NCBI GenBank assembly: GCA_963693085.1
Contig: OY856413.1
Location: 541,398,379 to 541,462,378, forward strand
DNA from: Alisma plantago-aquatica
Taxonomy: Eukaryota > Streptophyta > Magnoliopsida > Alismatales > Alismataceae
Direction of reading: 5' to 3'
DNA length: 64,000 nt
This document shows positions 25,459-39,189 of the stretch, piece by piece; position 1 is the first letter of the stretch, and each line of letters starts with the position of its first letter. The position numbers were made by a program, and so were the translations under genes. A model generated the notes under the pieces. The model had not been told where the DNA came from. It saw nothing but the letters and a program-made list of their open reading frames with translations, and ran no database searches.

Positions 25459-26480
25459 TTTCTCCCCAAAAGAATCTAAAATTTGGGGTTGTAACATTAT
25501 CCAAGATCTCAAATGGTTCAACATAGTGGGGACTAAGCTTGCCTTTAACTTTAGATCTTGCAACAGAACTTATAGGCTTGATCTTCAAGAAGGCATAGTC
25601 ACTTACTAGGAAACTCACATCATACCTCTTCTTGTCTGCATACATCTTCTGTCGATCTTGTGCAGCTTTCATATGCTTCTTAATCAACTCAACCTTTTCT
25701 ATCATCATCAATGTATCATCAGACTTCACTAGAGCACATTCTCCCACATCTCCCACTGTAATGGAGAATGACAAGGCCTTCCATATAATGCTTCACAAGG
25801 TGGCATAACGATACTAGCTTGGTAGCTATTATTGTTAGAAAACTCAGCCAAGGGAAGATACTTATCCCATGCACATCCCCAATCCATAACACATGCCCAA
25901 AGTAAATCTTATAGAATTTGCATTATTCATTCATATTAACTGTCTATTTGTGGATGATAAGACATACTGAAGCATAAGTCAGTTCCCATCTCTTCTTGAA
26001 TCTGACTCCACAAATGAGAGGTAAACTTTAGGTCACTATCTGATACTATCACTTTAGGAACTCCATGCAGACAAATGATCCAATCCACATACAACTGAGC
26101 CGTCTCATCAACTTTGTAAGTGGACTTCAAAGGAAAAAAGTGGTCAAACTTGGTAAGTCGATCAATCACTACCCACACTGCATCATAACCTTTCCTGGTC
26201 TTGGGGAAACCAGTGATGAAATCCATAGTAATCTTCTCCCATTTCCATTCTGGAATTTCAAGCGGGTGCAGAAGACCACCAGGTCATTGATGCTCTATCT
26301 TGACTTGCTGACGAGTCAAACACTTTGCAACAAATAGAGTGATATCCTTCTTCATGTTCTTCCACCAAAAGATTTGTTGCATGTCTTTTTACATCTTGGT
26401 AGTACCAGGGTGTATAGTGTACTTAGACCCATGGGCTTCGCTCAATACCTTCTATCATAGGTTCCCAACTTTAGGTATCC
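25459..26480 (-). pseudogene. Gypsy integrase remnant
   Basis: Minus-strand integrase in several frames. The catalytic core at 25936-26226 reads MDFITGFPKTRKGYDAVWVV and VPKVIVSDSDLKFTS, followed by SYHPQIDS; two of the three acidic catalytic positions are visible. At 25454-25774 the C-terminal part (KMYADKKRYDVSF, then VKGKLSPHYVEPFEILDNV) is recognisable as the gypsy integrase C-terminal region. After EILDNV it jumps straight to the polypurine end, so any chromodomain has been deleted. Stops and frameshifts make it non-functional. Confidence 0.75.
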
Positions 26481-28030
26481 ACAACCTTTGTCAGAAACAA
26501 ACAGCACCATCCAATCCAACTAAAAAGTTAGATTGTGGCTTCTCAACTAAGGCCTTCATCTGATCAAGCTCAAAACTTCCTAGTTGCACAGTAACAACTT
26601 TAGAGATCCAAGATTGTGTAATGGACAAACTAGCCATGTGAACACATAATTTCTCGGAATCTTCTTTATCATCAGGTTGCGGTTGCCAACATGAAATGTA
26701 CTCTAGATTCATAGAAGCACATATTGCATCCTTTTTTCAACTCAAATCATCAGAAACTATGTTTGCTTTACTAAGATTGTAAGTTATTGTAAAGTCATAG
26801 TCCTTGAGATACTCCATCCATCTTCACTATCGCAGATTCAGATCCTTCTATGTCAAAAGATATCTCAAGCTTTTATGATCTGAGAAATCTTCAAACTTCA
26901 CTCCATACACATAGTGTCTCCAGATTTTTAAAGCATGCATTATAACGGCTAGCTCTAAATCATGTTTGGGCTAGTTCTCTTCATTATGTTTCAACTAGAA
27001 CAAAGCATGGGCACTCACCCAATCTTCTTTCAACAATATACATCCTAATCCTTGCTTAGAAGCATCAGCAAAAATGATGTAGGGTTTGCCTTCAATAGGT
27101 AACACAAGAATAGGAGCAGATGTCAAACATCCATTTAGCTTCTGGAAACTATCCTTGCATTTCGGTGTCCACACAAACTTGACTTCTTTTCATGCCAACT
27201 TTGTTATGAGGATAGATAACTTTTAGAAACTCTTGAAAAACCTCCAATAGTAATCTGCTAATCCAAGGAAACTACGGATCTCAGATGGAGTCTTCATCGT
27301 TTTCCACTTGGTCCCAACTTCTACCTTTGGATGATGAACAGTAATATGTACGGTAGAAATTACATGACCTAGAAACATCACCTCCTTGATCCAAAACTCA
27401 CACTTTGAGAATTTATTATATAGTTGATTTTCTCTTAATGTGTTCAACACGATCCGCAGATGTTCACAATGTTGTTCTTTAGACTCAGAGTAAAACAAAA
27501 CATCATCGATGAACACCATTATGAATTGATCAGGGTAATGACAAACACTCAATTCATCAAGTCCATGAAAGTAGCAGGGGCATTATCAAACCCAAAGGCA
27601 TGACCATTTTCTCATAATGCCCATAACAAGTTCTGAAAATTGTATTTGGGACATATCATCTTTCACAGGCATCTAGTAGTAGCCACTTTACAGATCCATC
27701 TTTGAGAACATAGTGGATGATTTCATCTAGTTGAATAGTTCATCGATGTGAGCCAAAGGATAATGTTTCTTTGTCGACACTTGATTAAGCATATGATAAT
27801 CAATGTACATATGGAACGAACCATCCTTGTTTTTCATAAACAAGACAGGAGATCCCCAAGGTGAAACACTAGGGCGCACAAAACCCATGTCGAGAAGCTC
27901 CTAAAGATCCTTCTTAAGCTCGGTGAGTTTAACGGTTACCAAGCGATAAGGCAGCTTCAAGATAGGCAAAGTTCCTAGTGCGAGCTCAATGGAAAACTCC
28001 ACCTCGCAAGTTGGGGGCAATCTTGACAAC
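26481..28030 (-). pseudogene. Gypsy RT/RNase H remnant
   Basis: Minus strand, reading leftward. From about 27.98 kb the RT begins (LTELKKDL, then [23 protein letters not shown] with internal stops). At 27223-27552 an intact stretch carries the catalytic core FIDDVLFYS and the downstream KFSKCEFWIKEVMFLGHVIS block. RNase H remnants follow to about 26.7 kb. The usual YVDD-type motif is FIDD here. Several stops interrupt it. Confidence 0.75.
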
Positions 28031-28174
28031 TCCTGAGGAGAGACATCAGGGAAGTCCTTCACCACTTGACTTCATTATCTTTTTCAGCCTCTTAAGCATT
28101 AAGAGCAAACACCCTACCATTTTGCCTTTGTATAGGTGGTTGATAGCCTTACCACTTCTTCTTGTTGTTGTTTC

Positions 28175-29330
28175 TTAGAGGCGGATTATGTCGTTATTGC
28201 GATTGTTGAGCAGGCTACTGAGTTGGGGCTTGTCCTTTTTGAAGCTTGGGATAGTTAGGTTAGATGTGTCCAGCTTGGCCACACTAATGGAAGATGGGTG
28301 CATGTCGATCATCTCTATGGGGTTGACCATTTTCAACAAGGCATCTTCTTGGAGGGTGAGAACGGGAGCAACGGTTGCACTTGTCACACCCTTGGTTTCC
28401 ACCTATGTTCTTCCTTTTGTTGTTGTTGTTGTGCGTGCAAGACTGGAACCTAGGTCAGACTCTATCACCAAAGACTTTTCCACCATTTTTTGGAATGTCA
28501 TAGGTAGGTGGGGAACAAGGTTACGCCCAACACTGTATCTTAAACCCTTGAGGAAAAGAGTTGATCTTTTTTCAGTTCCAAGATCCACAACATAGCGCTC
28601 CAGGAGGAGGAAAGATTGCACGTACTCGGAGATGTCCATGCTTCCTTGTTACAGACTATAAAAACTCTATTACCTTCCTCTTTAGATAGGAGGGGCAGAT
28701 GTATTTCTCGTGAAACAGCTTGAGGAACTGCTCCTAGGTCATGCTTGAAGTATTGTGGGTACAAGCCATACACGTACACCAGACATGTGATGCTCCATCC
28801 AACACATATGTTGCAAAGTGAACCTTCTAGTGAGAAGGACACTCCATGCCCTCGAAGGTGCACTCCAAGGCCAACATCTAGTTGTTAGCCTTATCCACCA
28901 TGTTTGGCTCACTCTCGCCCTTGAAGTACGGTGGTTGCATCTTGATGAAGTTTTTTAGGGTGAACTCTTTCGGCTTAGCTGTAGCAGTTGCAGCATTAGA
29001 GAGTTGCCCCACAAGGGTGATACAGAGAAGCTACACAACATGGTCAGCTCTTTATTAGGGGTCAGGAGAGGTGTGCCTAAAAGAGCAGTAGGGACCATTC
29101 TAGTGTTTGATGGAGTCACCAGAGTATCCTGGTTGTTGATGTTGTTGTAGGAGGCTCCTGAAGAGGAGTTGTTCATATTTCCAAACAAATCTCCCTTCCT
29201 GAAATATAAGGGTATAACATAAGATAACCAAGAGTAAACAACAAGGATATCTAAGGCTACTATTTCCTTTGGGCATACTATTTTGGACATTCAGTATCAG
29301 CGCAAGCCAGGTAGGTATCATATGGATCTA
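28175..29330 (-). pseudogene. Gypsy gag remnant
   Basis: Minus strand. At 28403-28639 the C-terminal half of a gypsy Gag is recognisable (SEYVQSFLLLERYVVDL, FLKGLRYSVGRN, VEKSLVIESDL). At 28250-28400, in another frame, decayed zinc-knuckle sequence is visible (CGQAGHI preceded by a stop, and CDKCNRC). Upstream frames to 29330 are broken. Order gag, RT, integrase from right to left agrees with a minus-strand element ending at 25459. Confidence 0.7.
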
Positions 29331-30653
29331 GGAGTCATCATAAACCAAGCTAGTGGTGCGGAGGAAAATATTTCCAATCCCCAGACCCAGATCCTTTCTA
29401 GACACCCTTTCTTTTAACTTATACCCTGTTGGGCTGAGAAAGGGTCGTGTGGGGGCTAGGCATTCTTCACACCTACTGCGTCTGGGATGAGTTATCTCTC
29501 ACTCGTAGTTGGGGCTCACGATCCCTCCCTGCTACTAGTCGGTGCACATTGCAGCCAATAAACGTAAACAATCACCCCACGAGCGGTTGCTGGCTTGAGA
29601 CAAACTTGAACTGTCGCTACTAACTAGTACTTTGAGAAGCACTAGTCTAGGCACAACATGTGACCTATGGTTGTGGTTTCACTCCTATTCACTGTGGAGA
29701 TTAGTCCTAAGGGCAAGAAGGGATGGATCTCCCTTGGAAAGGGCTAGTTGAGCATGGTCAAAACCCGCAGACTCAGATTCTTCCTCTTCAACTGTGCCAG
29801 GAGGCTAGGGTGAAGACACCCCTTCTATGCTATAGTGATGACACCGCCAAAACAAGGAGAAGAAGGAGGAGATTGGAGCACGAACTAGGGCTCGGTTAAG
29901 AGTGGAAATGATGGGAAAACCAAGGAAAATGAGAAAGGAAGCAAAGAGGGGTTCAAATGGGCAAGAAACTAGGGTTGAGAGGCAATTAGGTGGGGTTGGG
30001 CCCCATGTACGAAGGTAGAAGATGATCTTTTAGATGTCAGATTGGGCCTCAATCCGCAGAAGCAACATCCAAAGTTCGTGATTTGTCTATAGAAGAAACG
30101 AGGTTCATGACTGGCTAGCAAAATAGGGGACAGATCACCAAAGGAAAGGAGGATCTATTGGGACACGCCCTGTATTGGGCCCAAGATGGACCCAACTCGA
30201 TTTAAAAGGGTTATAATTTAGATTAAAACAAGAACAATTGAAAGAGGCATATCTTTCTCATCCTAGCTCAGAATTGAGCAAAGGTTGATGCATTGGAAAT
30301 GAGGGAGACAGAGAGAGAGCTCAAAAATATGAGCAAAAGATTAGGTCATAAAAGTTCATAAGAATATCATCCAAATTCAAGGGTAAGGTGATGATGTATG
30401 ATATGAAATTAAACTTGATCTTTATTAGCGTGAGTATGACCAAGGTAATACATGCATACTAGATGGACCAATTACGCATCAAAGCACATATTTGCATTAA
30501 AATTACAGTTTATATAAGACCACAGTCAAAATTAAAATCTATATTCAATGTATGATGTTATAGGTTGTCACATCCAAGCCAACCATGGTTGTTCAATGCA
30601 ACAATCGGTGGGTAGGGACTACGTCTTTATTACACCTACAACCCATGATTACC
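29331..30653. other. Gypsy leader and gene-free sequence
   Basis: Begins with the CTAGTGGTGCGGAGGAAAAT block shared with 19827-19885, which I take as the untranslated leader of this gypsy family. The rest is without a supported gene. The expected 5' LTR and primer site of the element are not found here. Confidence 0.45.
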
Positions 30654-33600
30654 TATAACGTCCCCGGATTTTGGCTTCTCCATACCCTATTGGGAATGAG
30701 AGGTCAAAATACGAAAACATCATCCAATCATTTCAAAGAGTGATGCGGAAGCAAAATACGCATACATGAACATCAACCATAACATACACCATAACACATC
30801 TCAACATTCAACATGTATATTTATACGACATGAATTATTACAAAATGATTTACAATTACATATTGAATAAAAATTCTACAAACTATAAACATGTATGCTG
30901 TCTAGGATCTTAGACAATAGGTACAACCTGTACAACTTGCTCACATACTATTCTTTTATCCCATTCTAGCTCTGGACCTAGAAATATGAGAAACAAAAAC
31001 ATCAACAAAAGTTGGTACGTGGAATTAAAGGGCTATACTATGTTGGCATATTGAAAATACTTGAAAAAGAAGAAAGAGAGAAAGAAACATTATTTAATGG
31101 CAAAAAATCAGATAAACCCAAGATATTAATCATATTTCAATGGACATGTATTACTATGGTGGACTTAGCACAAACATATATTATTGGGCCCTATCCCCAC
31201 GTACCTTATACCATTAAGGATCTCCCCGCGTACCTTGTACCATTAGGGAGGTTCTAGTCAACATTAATACTTTCCCTCTCTAATAGGGAGATTAATGAAC
31301 CATCAGTAACTACATTCCATTTTTCTTTTTTTAGTGTTCCTATTGTTCAAGGCATAAATGACAATACATATAGATCTACATCCAACAATGTATTTCAATT
31401 ACAAGCAAGCAAGTACACATATTTAACATCCAGCAAATCTAGTCATATAATTATATTCACGTACCTGAGTTCATAGATTTCTAATCATTCTTTCTCATCT
31501 AGTTATCTGGTCATCACCTGATTAATAACAAAATTAGATACATGCATTAGATTCTCATCATTAATCCTAATTAGAAGAATTTTAGGGTTTTGGCCAAGAT
31601 AGGTTCCAAGTTTCTTGTAAGTTCATTAAATGATCTTATACTTATCTAGGGGTTATCATGAAGGTGTGGTTCAAGTTTCAATTCATTATGACGTTCCATG
31701 CACTTTCTATGATCATATCAAGGTTTAAGGCATTTACATGCATTCTAGGGTCAAAAGACTCACAATAGAGAAACCGAGATCAAGTATCATCAAGGAAGAA
31801 GAGTCAAGCATAAGGGATGGTTTTAGATCATCAAGAAAAGAACATAGAAAACACATTCAAAGTAGGGTGATGTCCACTAGGATGTAGACATCGAACTACC
31901 AACATGAAGCATCAACATTCTCTCATACATGCAGTTATCATAATAGCACACTTATGTCATCGCGAGTACAAGGAATTTTATAAGGTTTCCCAAAGGTTCC
32001 AGGAGCATAAAATATTGATTGCATGATTGGTTAATCATTTAGAGTCATTAGGAAGCAAGGTTAGGATTATAAGAGCAATGTACATCATTATAGCCCAAAA
32101 TGGTCACTTATGTACAAAAAGGAGTCATTTATGAGAAAATAGGGAGAATAAGACCTTCAATAGGGATACGAGGACATGAGAGTTACTGATTTGATACTTA
32201 GATGGGTATATATGCATCAAAGTTCCAAAATTCATCATAACATTGCATTAAGTATGTTAAGAAGATCAAAATGTAGCACTTTTGGAAAAACAGCGAACAA
32301 ACGAAGGAATTAGGGTCTGCAATTATGTCCAAGTTGTAGATCTTTTTGATACGATCAAAATGGTATATAAATTTACCCTATTTGGCCAAGGTAACTATTT
32401 ATGGTGAATTATCTAATATTATGTCATTTTACTGGATTTTGAAAAACGTTTACCTATTAGGCAGCCTGGTTCATCCAGTTATTGAACCCGGTTCAGGCTG
32501 AACCGAGAATCAAGGGCACGGGAACTCTCTATCTCTCTCACCCCCATCTCCCTCACGTTCTCGAGCTGATGTGGAACCCCGCTTTCCATCTTCCGTCGTT
32601 CCTGCAAGAACGGGCGCCGCCACATGAGATGGAAATGTGGCGAGTCTGGAGCTTATCCTCCTTGTTTTCTCCTCACCGGCACACATCCCAGCAACGGTTG
32701 TGACTTCTCTACCCTGACCATCTTCGCGAGGTTGGGTTTGATGAGTGTAGCCTCCATGCCAAGGGATGATGACTTGATCTACGCCGCCCTCACCTAGTCA
32801 ATCGTGGACGTCGCAGTGACAAGATCAAAGAGAGCTTCAGAGCTCCATCGCGGTGTCCTTCTTGGAGCCGCGGCAAGGCAGTGCAGCAAGGGTGAAGATT
32901 GCTTTGAGAGTAGTTTGTATTCTGGTATGCGACGGGATCAGTGTGATTCTCCGTCCTTTGCCAGGGTGACCACTACCTCCGTTGTGATGGACTCCAGACC
33001 ATCCCCTCTGCTTCATCTTCTTGAAACGGCGCCGCTTGCAAGTTCTGCGGCTCCAGCAACAGCCTAGCTAGGAGTTGCGAGGTCGGGGTCTATTTTCTTC
33101 TTCATCGAGGCAGAGTTATAGACCTACGAGTTATCTCTATGGCCAGGATTTGGAAGCCTCCGTTAAGTCCCTACACACCCGAGAATGCTTAGTCATCTCC
33201 CTAGAGTTTGGTAGATGATTCCTTCACCTCAATACCAGTCTCGATCCCCCTTTCTTGCCTTGAACCTTGTCTAGTTCAGTTAGTTCTAACAGAAATGGAG
33301 TGGGAGCAGAGAACGAGAGGTTGCAATCTGTTCTATTGGGTGGGACTTATCGGTCGCTAAGTAGTGCCACGCATTGCGGATCTATTCTACCACCTAGGTC
33401 TGGCTTAGACTTGCAAACTTCACATTCTCAGACTGCCAAGATCATGGCTCGGTCAGATTTTAGCCCCATTTTAGTCGGCAGTTGAGGAAAAACTCTCCAT
33501 CATTAGATCATTATTTAGGGCCAGGGTTAGATTTCCCAAATGTGGGTCCATGGTGTACTTCTTGCGTGAGTCCCAACTGCAGCATGGCTGCATGATAATT

Positions 33601-34075
33601 GGGCTAATGTAGATGAATAGATATCAAGCTTACTTCTACTTATTTAGAACCTTAGTCATTAAACTAATACTTCAAACCCAAACATCTCTCATCTAGATGA
33701 TGAAAATTATAAATATTAGTTCCTCAACATGTGATCTAGCATTTAGCAAGGTTTAATACCAAAAATCCAAGATTTGTTCATTAAATTGGATTTCTCAAAT
33801 GAACTCATAAATGAGTGTGTAAAGCTTAAATTCAATTCAAATACTTTTTCAAATCTTGATCAAACGAGTCTATGAACACTTGTTATGTTATTAAAATGCA
33901 TCAAGGCTCATCAATTGACTACTATATCTCATTGTGACTACTACATTGACTTCTTGGCCTCATAAGTACACAAATCATTTAACCAATTCCATAGTTTGAT
34001 GCCAAACTATTTCACAACATTGTTGGCCTTAAATACTATACTACATGTCAAAACCCTAAAATGCGGGCTATCACA
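30654..34075 (-). repeat. Second gypsy LTR-like block
   Basis: On the minus strand it would start TGTGATAGCCCGC at 34075, directly after a polypurine region (GGACGAAATTCC and AAGGTGGGG, 34076-34110), and end GGGGACGTTATA at 30654. About 3.4 kb, with no gene. A GC-rich part at 32460-33100 contains paired GGTTCA/TGAACC inverted motifs. A plus-strand TATATAAA at 32361 argues against the orientation I chose, so strand is uncertain. Sequence differs from the LTR at 19985-25458. Confidence 0.4.
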
Positions 34076-35195
34076 TTCACCCCACCTTATGTGGAATTTC
34101 GTCCTAAAAATTCAATTGATCTTATACTCAAGGTGGTATCAAAAGGCATAGCTTCATATAGTCACCGCTTTTTGGTGCCAAGGCTATCATAGTTCTAGAT
34201 GTACCCTAAGTTATCAACTTAGGTATTAGAGCATAGGAGCTATACCCACCCCACCTTATATAGGTTGACGCATCATTTAATGTCTTATCCATAACATGAC
34301 ATTATGATATCTTGGGATTACATCACCCCTAAGGATACGGGTTTTGTTCATACTTTTAAAGTTCAAGAGGAATTCGTTTATATGCCATGGTATTAAGATC
34401 GTTCAAATATAACATCATTAACATTTTACAATGATTTCAGAATTAGAGGAGATTTATCTTCCCCTTGATATTAGAATTTTTTTTCTACTTAAGAAGGGCT
34501 TACATAACGTGTTTGACCATTAGGGTTTCACCCTATTGTGTGATATTCATACCCAACTTAGAAGCATACATTGAGAAGGATCAAAGTTACAAACTATATT
34601 TCTAATCATATATCCTATGATCCAAAAATATCTTTATATCAAGTTCATGAGTTCAAATTTTTATGTCTTGCATGTATTATGTGAAGGGAAAAAGAGAATA
34701 TACTAAGTTTATCCCATGATCTCAGCATCATATCTTTCATGTTTCATATGAAGGGGAAGAGAATATTTGAAAGTCAAACTTACCATGATTTCAATCATAT
34801 GAAGGGGAAGAGAATATTTGAAATTCAAACTTACCATGATTTCAATCTTGGGTACTACATGTATGATATAGGGGTAAAATATAGAATATGTCAAGCTTAT
34901 ACGAGTGACTCCTCATATATAAATCATCTATATAGCTCAAGTGAGGTTTCTATCATCGAATATTAAGAAGGAGAAGAAGAAGGGAGAACATGTATGTTGA
35001 GTATCTTTTGCACAGAGCATCATACTCTCATAACTAGGGTTCATATAGTACCTCACTTGCAACTAATGATGAGATTTACAAAATATGTCACTCCAGTTAG
35101 GACCTAACTCAGCCAAAGGATTGACTTTATCATATGGGTCATCTACCCATCCTTTTCTTGTGGCAACACATCCCACTATCACACAGATGGCGAGG
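34076..35195 (-). other. Remnant gypsy 3' internal sequence
   Basis: Starts with the polypurine region bordering the LTR block and continues as AT-rich sequence without coding potential. Includes a two-copy tandem repeat at 34745-34846. Confidence 0.4.
34745..34846 (+). repeat. Two-copy 51-bp tandem duplication
   Basis: The unit starting CATATGAAGGGGAAGAGAAT is present twice in direct tandem, offset by 51 bp, with one base difference in the first 45 (AAAGTC versus AAATTC). The near-identity suggests a recent duplication. Confidence 0.9.
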
Positions 35196-37974
35196 TGTTA
35201 CGTGAAAATGTGCGGAAATCACCATAACCACAGATTATTAATAATACGGGTTAATTAAAACTGAATGTGGAAAGCGGATAAACTGAGAAACTATTGCATT
35301 CCAGTCCACATCATGCAAAGAAACAGGTTATATAAACATATACAAGCCTTGATACGTGTCCACAGCTTAGAGCAACAGCTATTTTGTCATCACATGAGTC
35401 CATCACTTGTTTATATGTACATAAAGGCCCACAACCGGACAGCAGCAGGATATACAAAACATCAATAGCTATACATCGTGAAACAACGTCAAAATGCCTC
35501 CAAGGACCTGAGAGTACAGGGATGACTCTAGACTCTACTACAAAACATCCAAAACAGTAGCATATCCACCACTTGCCTTCTACTGCTCTTCTTGCTGCTC
35601 GGCCGCAACTCCGCGACCATCACCACGACTAGCTCGACCACCTAAAAAGGGTGTAAACCAGCGGGGTGAGACACACAGTCCCAGCAAGAAACATAACTCC
35701 CCGCAAAAACTACAGAACCTCAGAAAGATAAAGCAGATAACTGATAAGAAGTATAACGAGAGCAATTATAAAATATAGTTGTTCATACTTAGCAAGCTTA
35801 CCAGATGTACTCAAGTATTTCTTTATGGAACATGATTAACAAGATAAGATATATATATAAGGTATTACCGCATATGAGAAACATATAAGAAACTGCAAGA
35901 TATAACAAGATTAACTACACAAGCAAGGCCTCAACCAATGTCCCGTGTTTTGCCTTAAGCAGTAAATACTATACGACAGGATTATGTATTATTATGCCCT
36001 GAGAAAGTGAGTTGTACCACTCAGATCCAACCAACGGCTGCGAAACCTGGAGTCAGTGCCATACAAGGTCAATGGAAGAGTCGGACTCCATGACCTCCCA
36101 CCTCATGGTCAGTGCACGAGTACAACACAAGCAGGACCGCAGTGTCATGCTGAAGTGGCCTCAGCCACAGGGTCAGGTTACCTTCTTCCTAGCCCACCTC
36201 GGTACAGGTCTCGGCTCTAGTGAAACTGAGCCACGGGCCTATTCACCGTGCTCTGAGCCATGAACGCATTCATGCTCCCATATCACATATCCTGAGCCAT
36301 GGGCCTGTTCACCATGCTCTTATCACACTTGGGCTACGGGCCTGAATCTGCACCCTGGAGTCTACAACCAAAGTTGCACTCATACCTCCTCACTTTAGGC
36401 TAGGAGCAACCTCGCATATTCAACAATATGCGCTCCGGGTTAACCCGCAGGAGAACTCGTTTCACCATCACCAATTCCTGACGATGATGGATCTATGGCC
36501 AGGGAAACTACATGATATATTCCACTGTGATTAATTAGTATCTTTTATATGGATTGCAAGATTCAACCAAGTTGTATAACATGCAGGCTAGATAGAAAAT
36601 AAGCAACATAAAAGTCAACATTATGCTTTTATTATAATCACATCATCCTGATCCATCACAAGGATCCAATAGTACATGTTTTCACTTGGCCTCTTGCCAA
36701 TCATCCAGATCCATCTCAAGGATCACCACATACCATGGGATTTCAATCCCTCATCACATAGTGCCACTGCCTCTCAAGGCTTACATCATCATCATGGGGT
36801 AGCAATCCCCCGTGCTGTAGTCATGTATATTATATAGATTATTTCAACATCCAAAGTAACGATCACAGCAGAGTTACTCAACATATACATATACCTCATA
36901 TCCCTTTTAATTGGCTATGCATCACCTGCGTGGTTAGTAACAACAATCATGGGCTTTAAAAGAATGACCATGCTATCAGTATAGGGTGACATTAATGATT
37001 TTATACTAAATCAATCATACTTCAAATTATGATCATAAGCACAAGGCACATCACTAAGCAAGGCATTCTACATGCTTTATCATTACCTCAGCTTTATCCA
37101 GATATTCATGTGTAAAGATATATGTGTTACATAAACAAGCTTTACTATAGTAATTACCATTCAGTATATCGATTTATATGGGGGGGGCAGAACCCTCACT
37201 AAAGCATCAAAAACCCTCACTATAAGCTGTATCGGGTAGGGCTCACCCTATCGCCCAACTCATAACGGCCGACACAAGAAGGGCATCCTGCAATGCAGCG
37301 TCGGCTCAAGGTGCTTGCCGTGCAATGGGGTATCGTGCACCCAAGCCTATCGGGCAACACCTGTGTCGAGCAGCAAAGCAACACGCAATGCCCGTCACAG
37401 CACTACTAGCCACGCCTATCTCAAGAGTACAACGACAACCACCAGCGACTAGATCAGGTGTGTACCTCAAACTACCACCAAGGGACCTATCGTCCAGCCA
37501 ATTAACTCGTGGCCTATCGGCCGACACAAGGCAGAGTGGTGGTGTGACGCCCGTCACAACCTCAATGTGTGTCGTCTAAGGCCAAACCAAAGGAAGGGTA
37601 TCGGGCAGATCATGAAGTATGGAGTGACGCCCGTCACAAACAGATTCAAGAACCAAGGTATCGTCCAACACCACTACAACATGTCGTCCAAGGGTCTAGG
37701 TCAAGAAGACTGTCGGGCAGCACCTCCCCAAGCTCATCATCAACCTCAAGCACAAGGGCACCAAACCCTAAAGGGTCAAGGAGATGGCTCACCTCAATCA
37801 ACTGAGAAAGAGAGGTCTTGTACATCATCTATCACCAAATGGCCAACACAAGGAACAACCCTAGAAGGTTCACAACTATCACCAAGCTCACCCTTCTAGT
37901 CCATGGTGAGAGGAGGGTGATGCTCAAGCAACGAGAACACAAGCTCACCTCAATCGACTAAGAGAGAGGGGTGT
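35196..37974. other. Gypsy LTR-like block, cut by Athila insertion
   Basis: Starts TGTTACGTGAAAATG and contains a segment (35500-35760) with the ACCACCTAAAAAGGGTG context often seen in plant gypsy LTRs. From 37200 to 37900 it becomes GC-rich with recurring TATCGGGCA and GTGACGCCCGTCAC motifs. No gene is supported: the frames at 37306-37899 are antisense or overlapping and carry no domain. It is truncated at 37975 by the Athila LTR. Confidence 0.35.
37226..37720. repeat. Motif cluster TATCGGGCA / GTGACGCCCGTCAC
   Basis: Several copies of TATCG(G/C/T)(G/C)C(A/C)A-like motifs (near 37227, 37347, 37488, 37518, 37597, 37659). Two copies of the near-palindrome GTGACGCCCGTCAC occur at about 37544 and 37624. 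Confidence 0.6.
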
Positions 37975-39163
37975 TGATGGAGTTTTGCAACGCCACTAAA
38001 AATCCTAGAGATGATGAATCCCTAAGTTTAGCCTTGCTAGTACTATGGTAAGATCTCCACCCATGTATGGTAAGACACGCGGAAGTCTTATCGTAGTATA
38101 GTTAAGGGTCGAATCCTCGGGACAACGGTCTTGATGTAATCAAGATGGAAAACATTTTAGTCATACTTAACTACTTAACAGTTGATATTTAGATCGAAAG
38201 TTTGATTTGGTTTTAAGCTAAGTGCGAGGAAAGTAAAGCAAGAAAGTAGAAATTAAGGTTGTAAACAATGATTAAAAACCACTAGGATGTTATCGGGTTT
38301 CACACCACTACACATGGATCAAGTCATGCAACATAATAAAACAACCTGCAAAGAGAGTCAAATCAGTTAGTATCTTGTAGTCCTAGCTTCCTTTCAGATA
38401 ACTAGCTACGAGAAGTGTGGAGTATTGCAACGCGAGCCATTCCATAATGAATAGTCACTTGCTTTGCATTACTCCTTCATGAAATGTGTTCCTCGACCTT
38501 ACCAAGGTTGCACTTCCATACGTCAACTGATTCCATTTCATAGTATGGAAGTGCAACGATGGGGGTGAGTTTACTCCACTCATGAAAGCACTCCTAGATA
38601 CCGAAACAGACATATGGTGACTACATACATCTAAAACCAACATTCAATCAATATTCAGATCTAAGGGTACAAACATAGACAATTCATACCGAAAGATAAT
38701 AAGTAACACAAGTTGATGATCAAGCAACTAGCATTCATTAAACGATTGATGTTGAACTGAAAAGGAGATTATCTCTATTGCAAACAATTGAATTACATTG
38801 CATAAAATGAAAACATGGGTAGCGGGACTACTCCCCGCACCCTAGTAAATGAGACTACTCGCTCATGTCAAGGACAAAGAAGGAGGCGAGAAGAGAAAGA
38901 AAGAACGTCATCTCCACAGAGGAGGGAAGGTTGAACCCTTGGTGAAGAGAGCAACGATCTTCGCACTTCGTGGTTGCCTTGATGAAGGATCTTCTCTTCC
39001 CACCTTCTTTGCTATTGAGAGAGAGAGAAGGTAGCTTGATGATGGAACGTGGATCTCAAACTGGCAGCCTTGGGGCAATGGATGGAAGACAAGAGTGCTC
39101 TGGAACTGGAGAGGCAGCCTTTGGGCGTCTGAGAGATCTCCCTTTTGAAGTGACCCTTGGGGT

Positions 39164-39173
39164 CTTATTTATA
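39164..39173 (-). promoter_or_regulatory. Athila LTR TATA box
   Basis: Minus strand TATAAATAAG, directly downstream of the palindrome array. The identical box is in the other LTR at 63586-63595. Confidence 0.7.
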
Positions 39174-39189
39174 GGCTCAAGCTGAGCCC

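Noticed and set aside
32482..33067. GC-rich plus-strand ORFs (73 and 87 codons) as a possible host gene
   Set aside because: Short, with no domain or clear splice structure, and located within an LTR-like block. Possible leader sequence at most.
37306..37899. Overlapping ORFs on both strands near 37.5 kb
   Set aside because: They overlap each other, contain the repeated TATCGGGCA motifs and show no domain.
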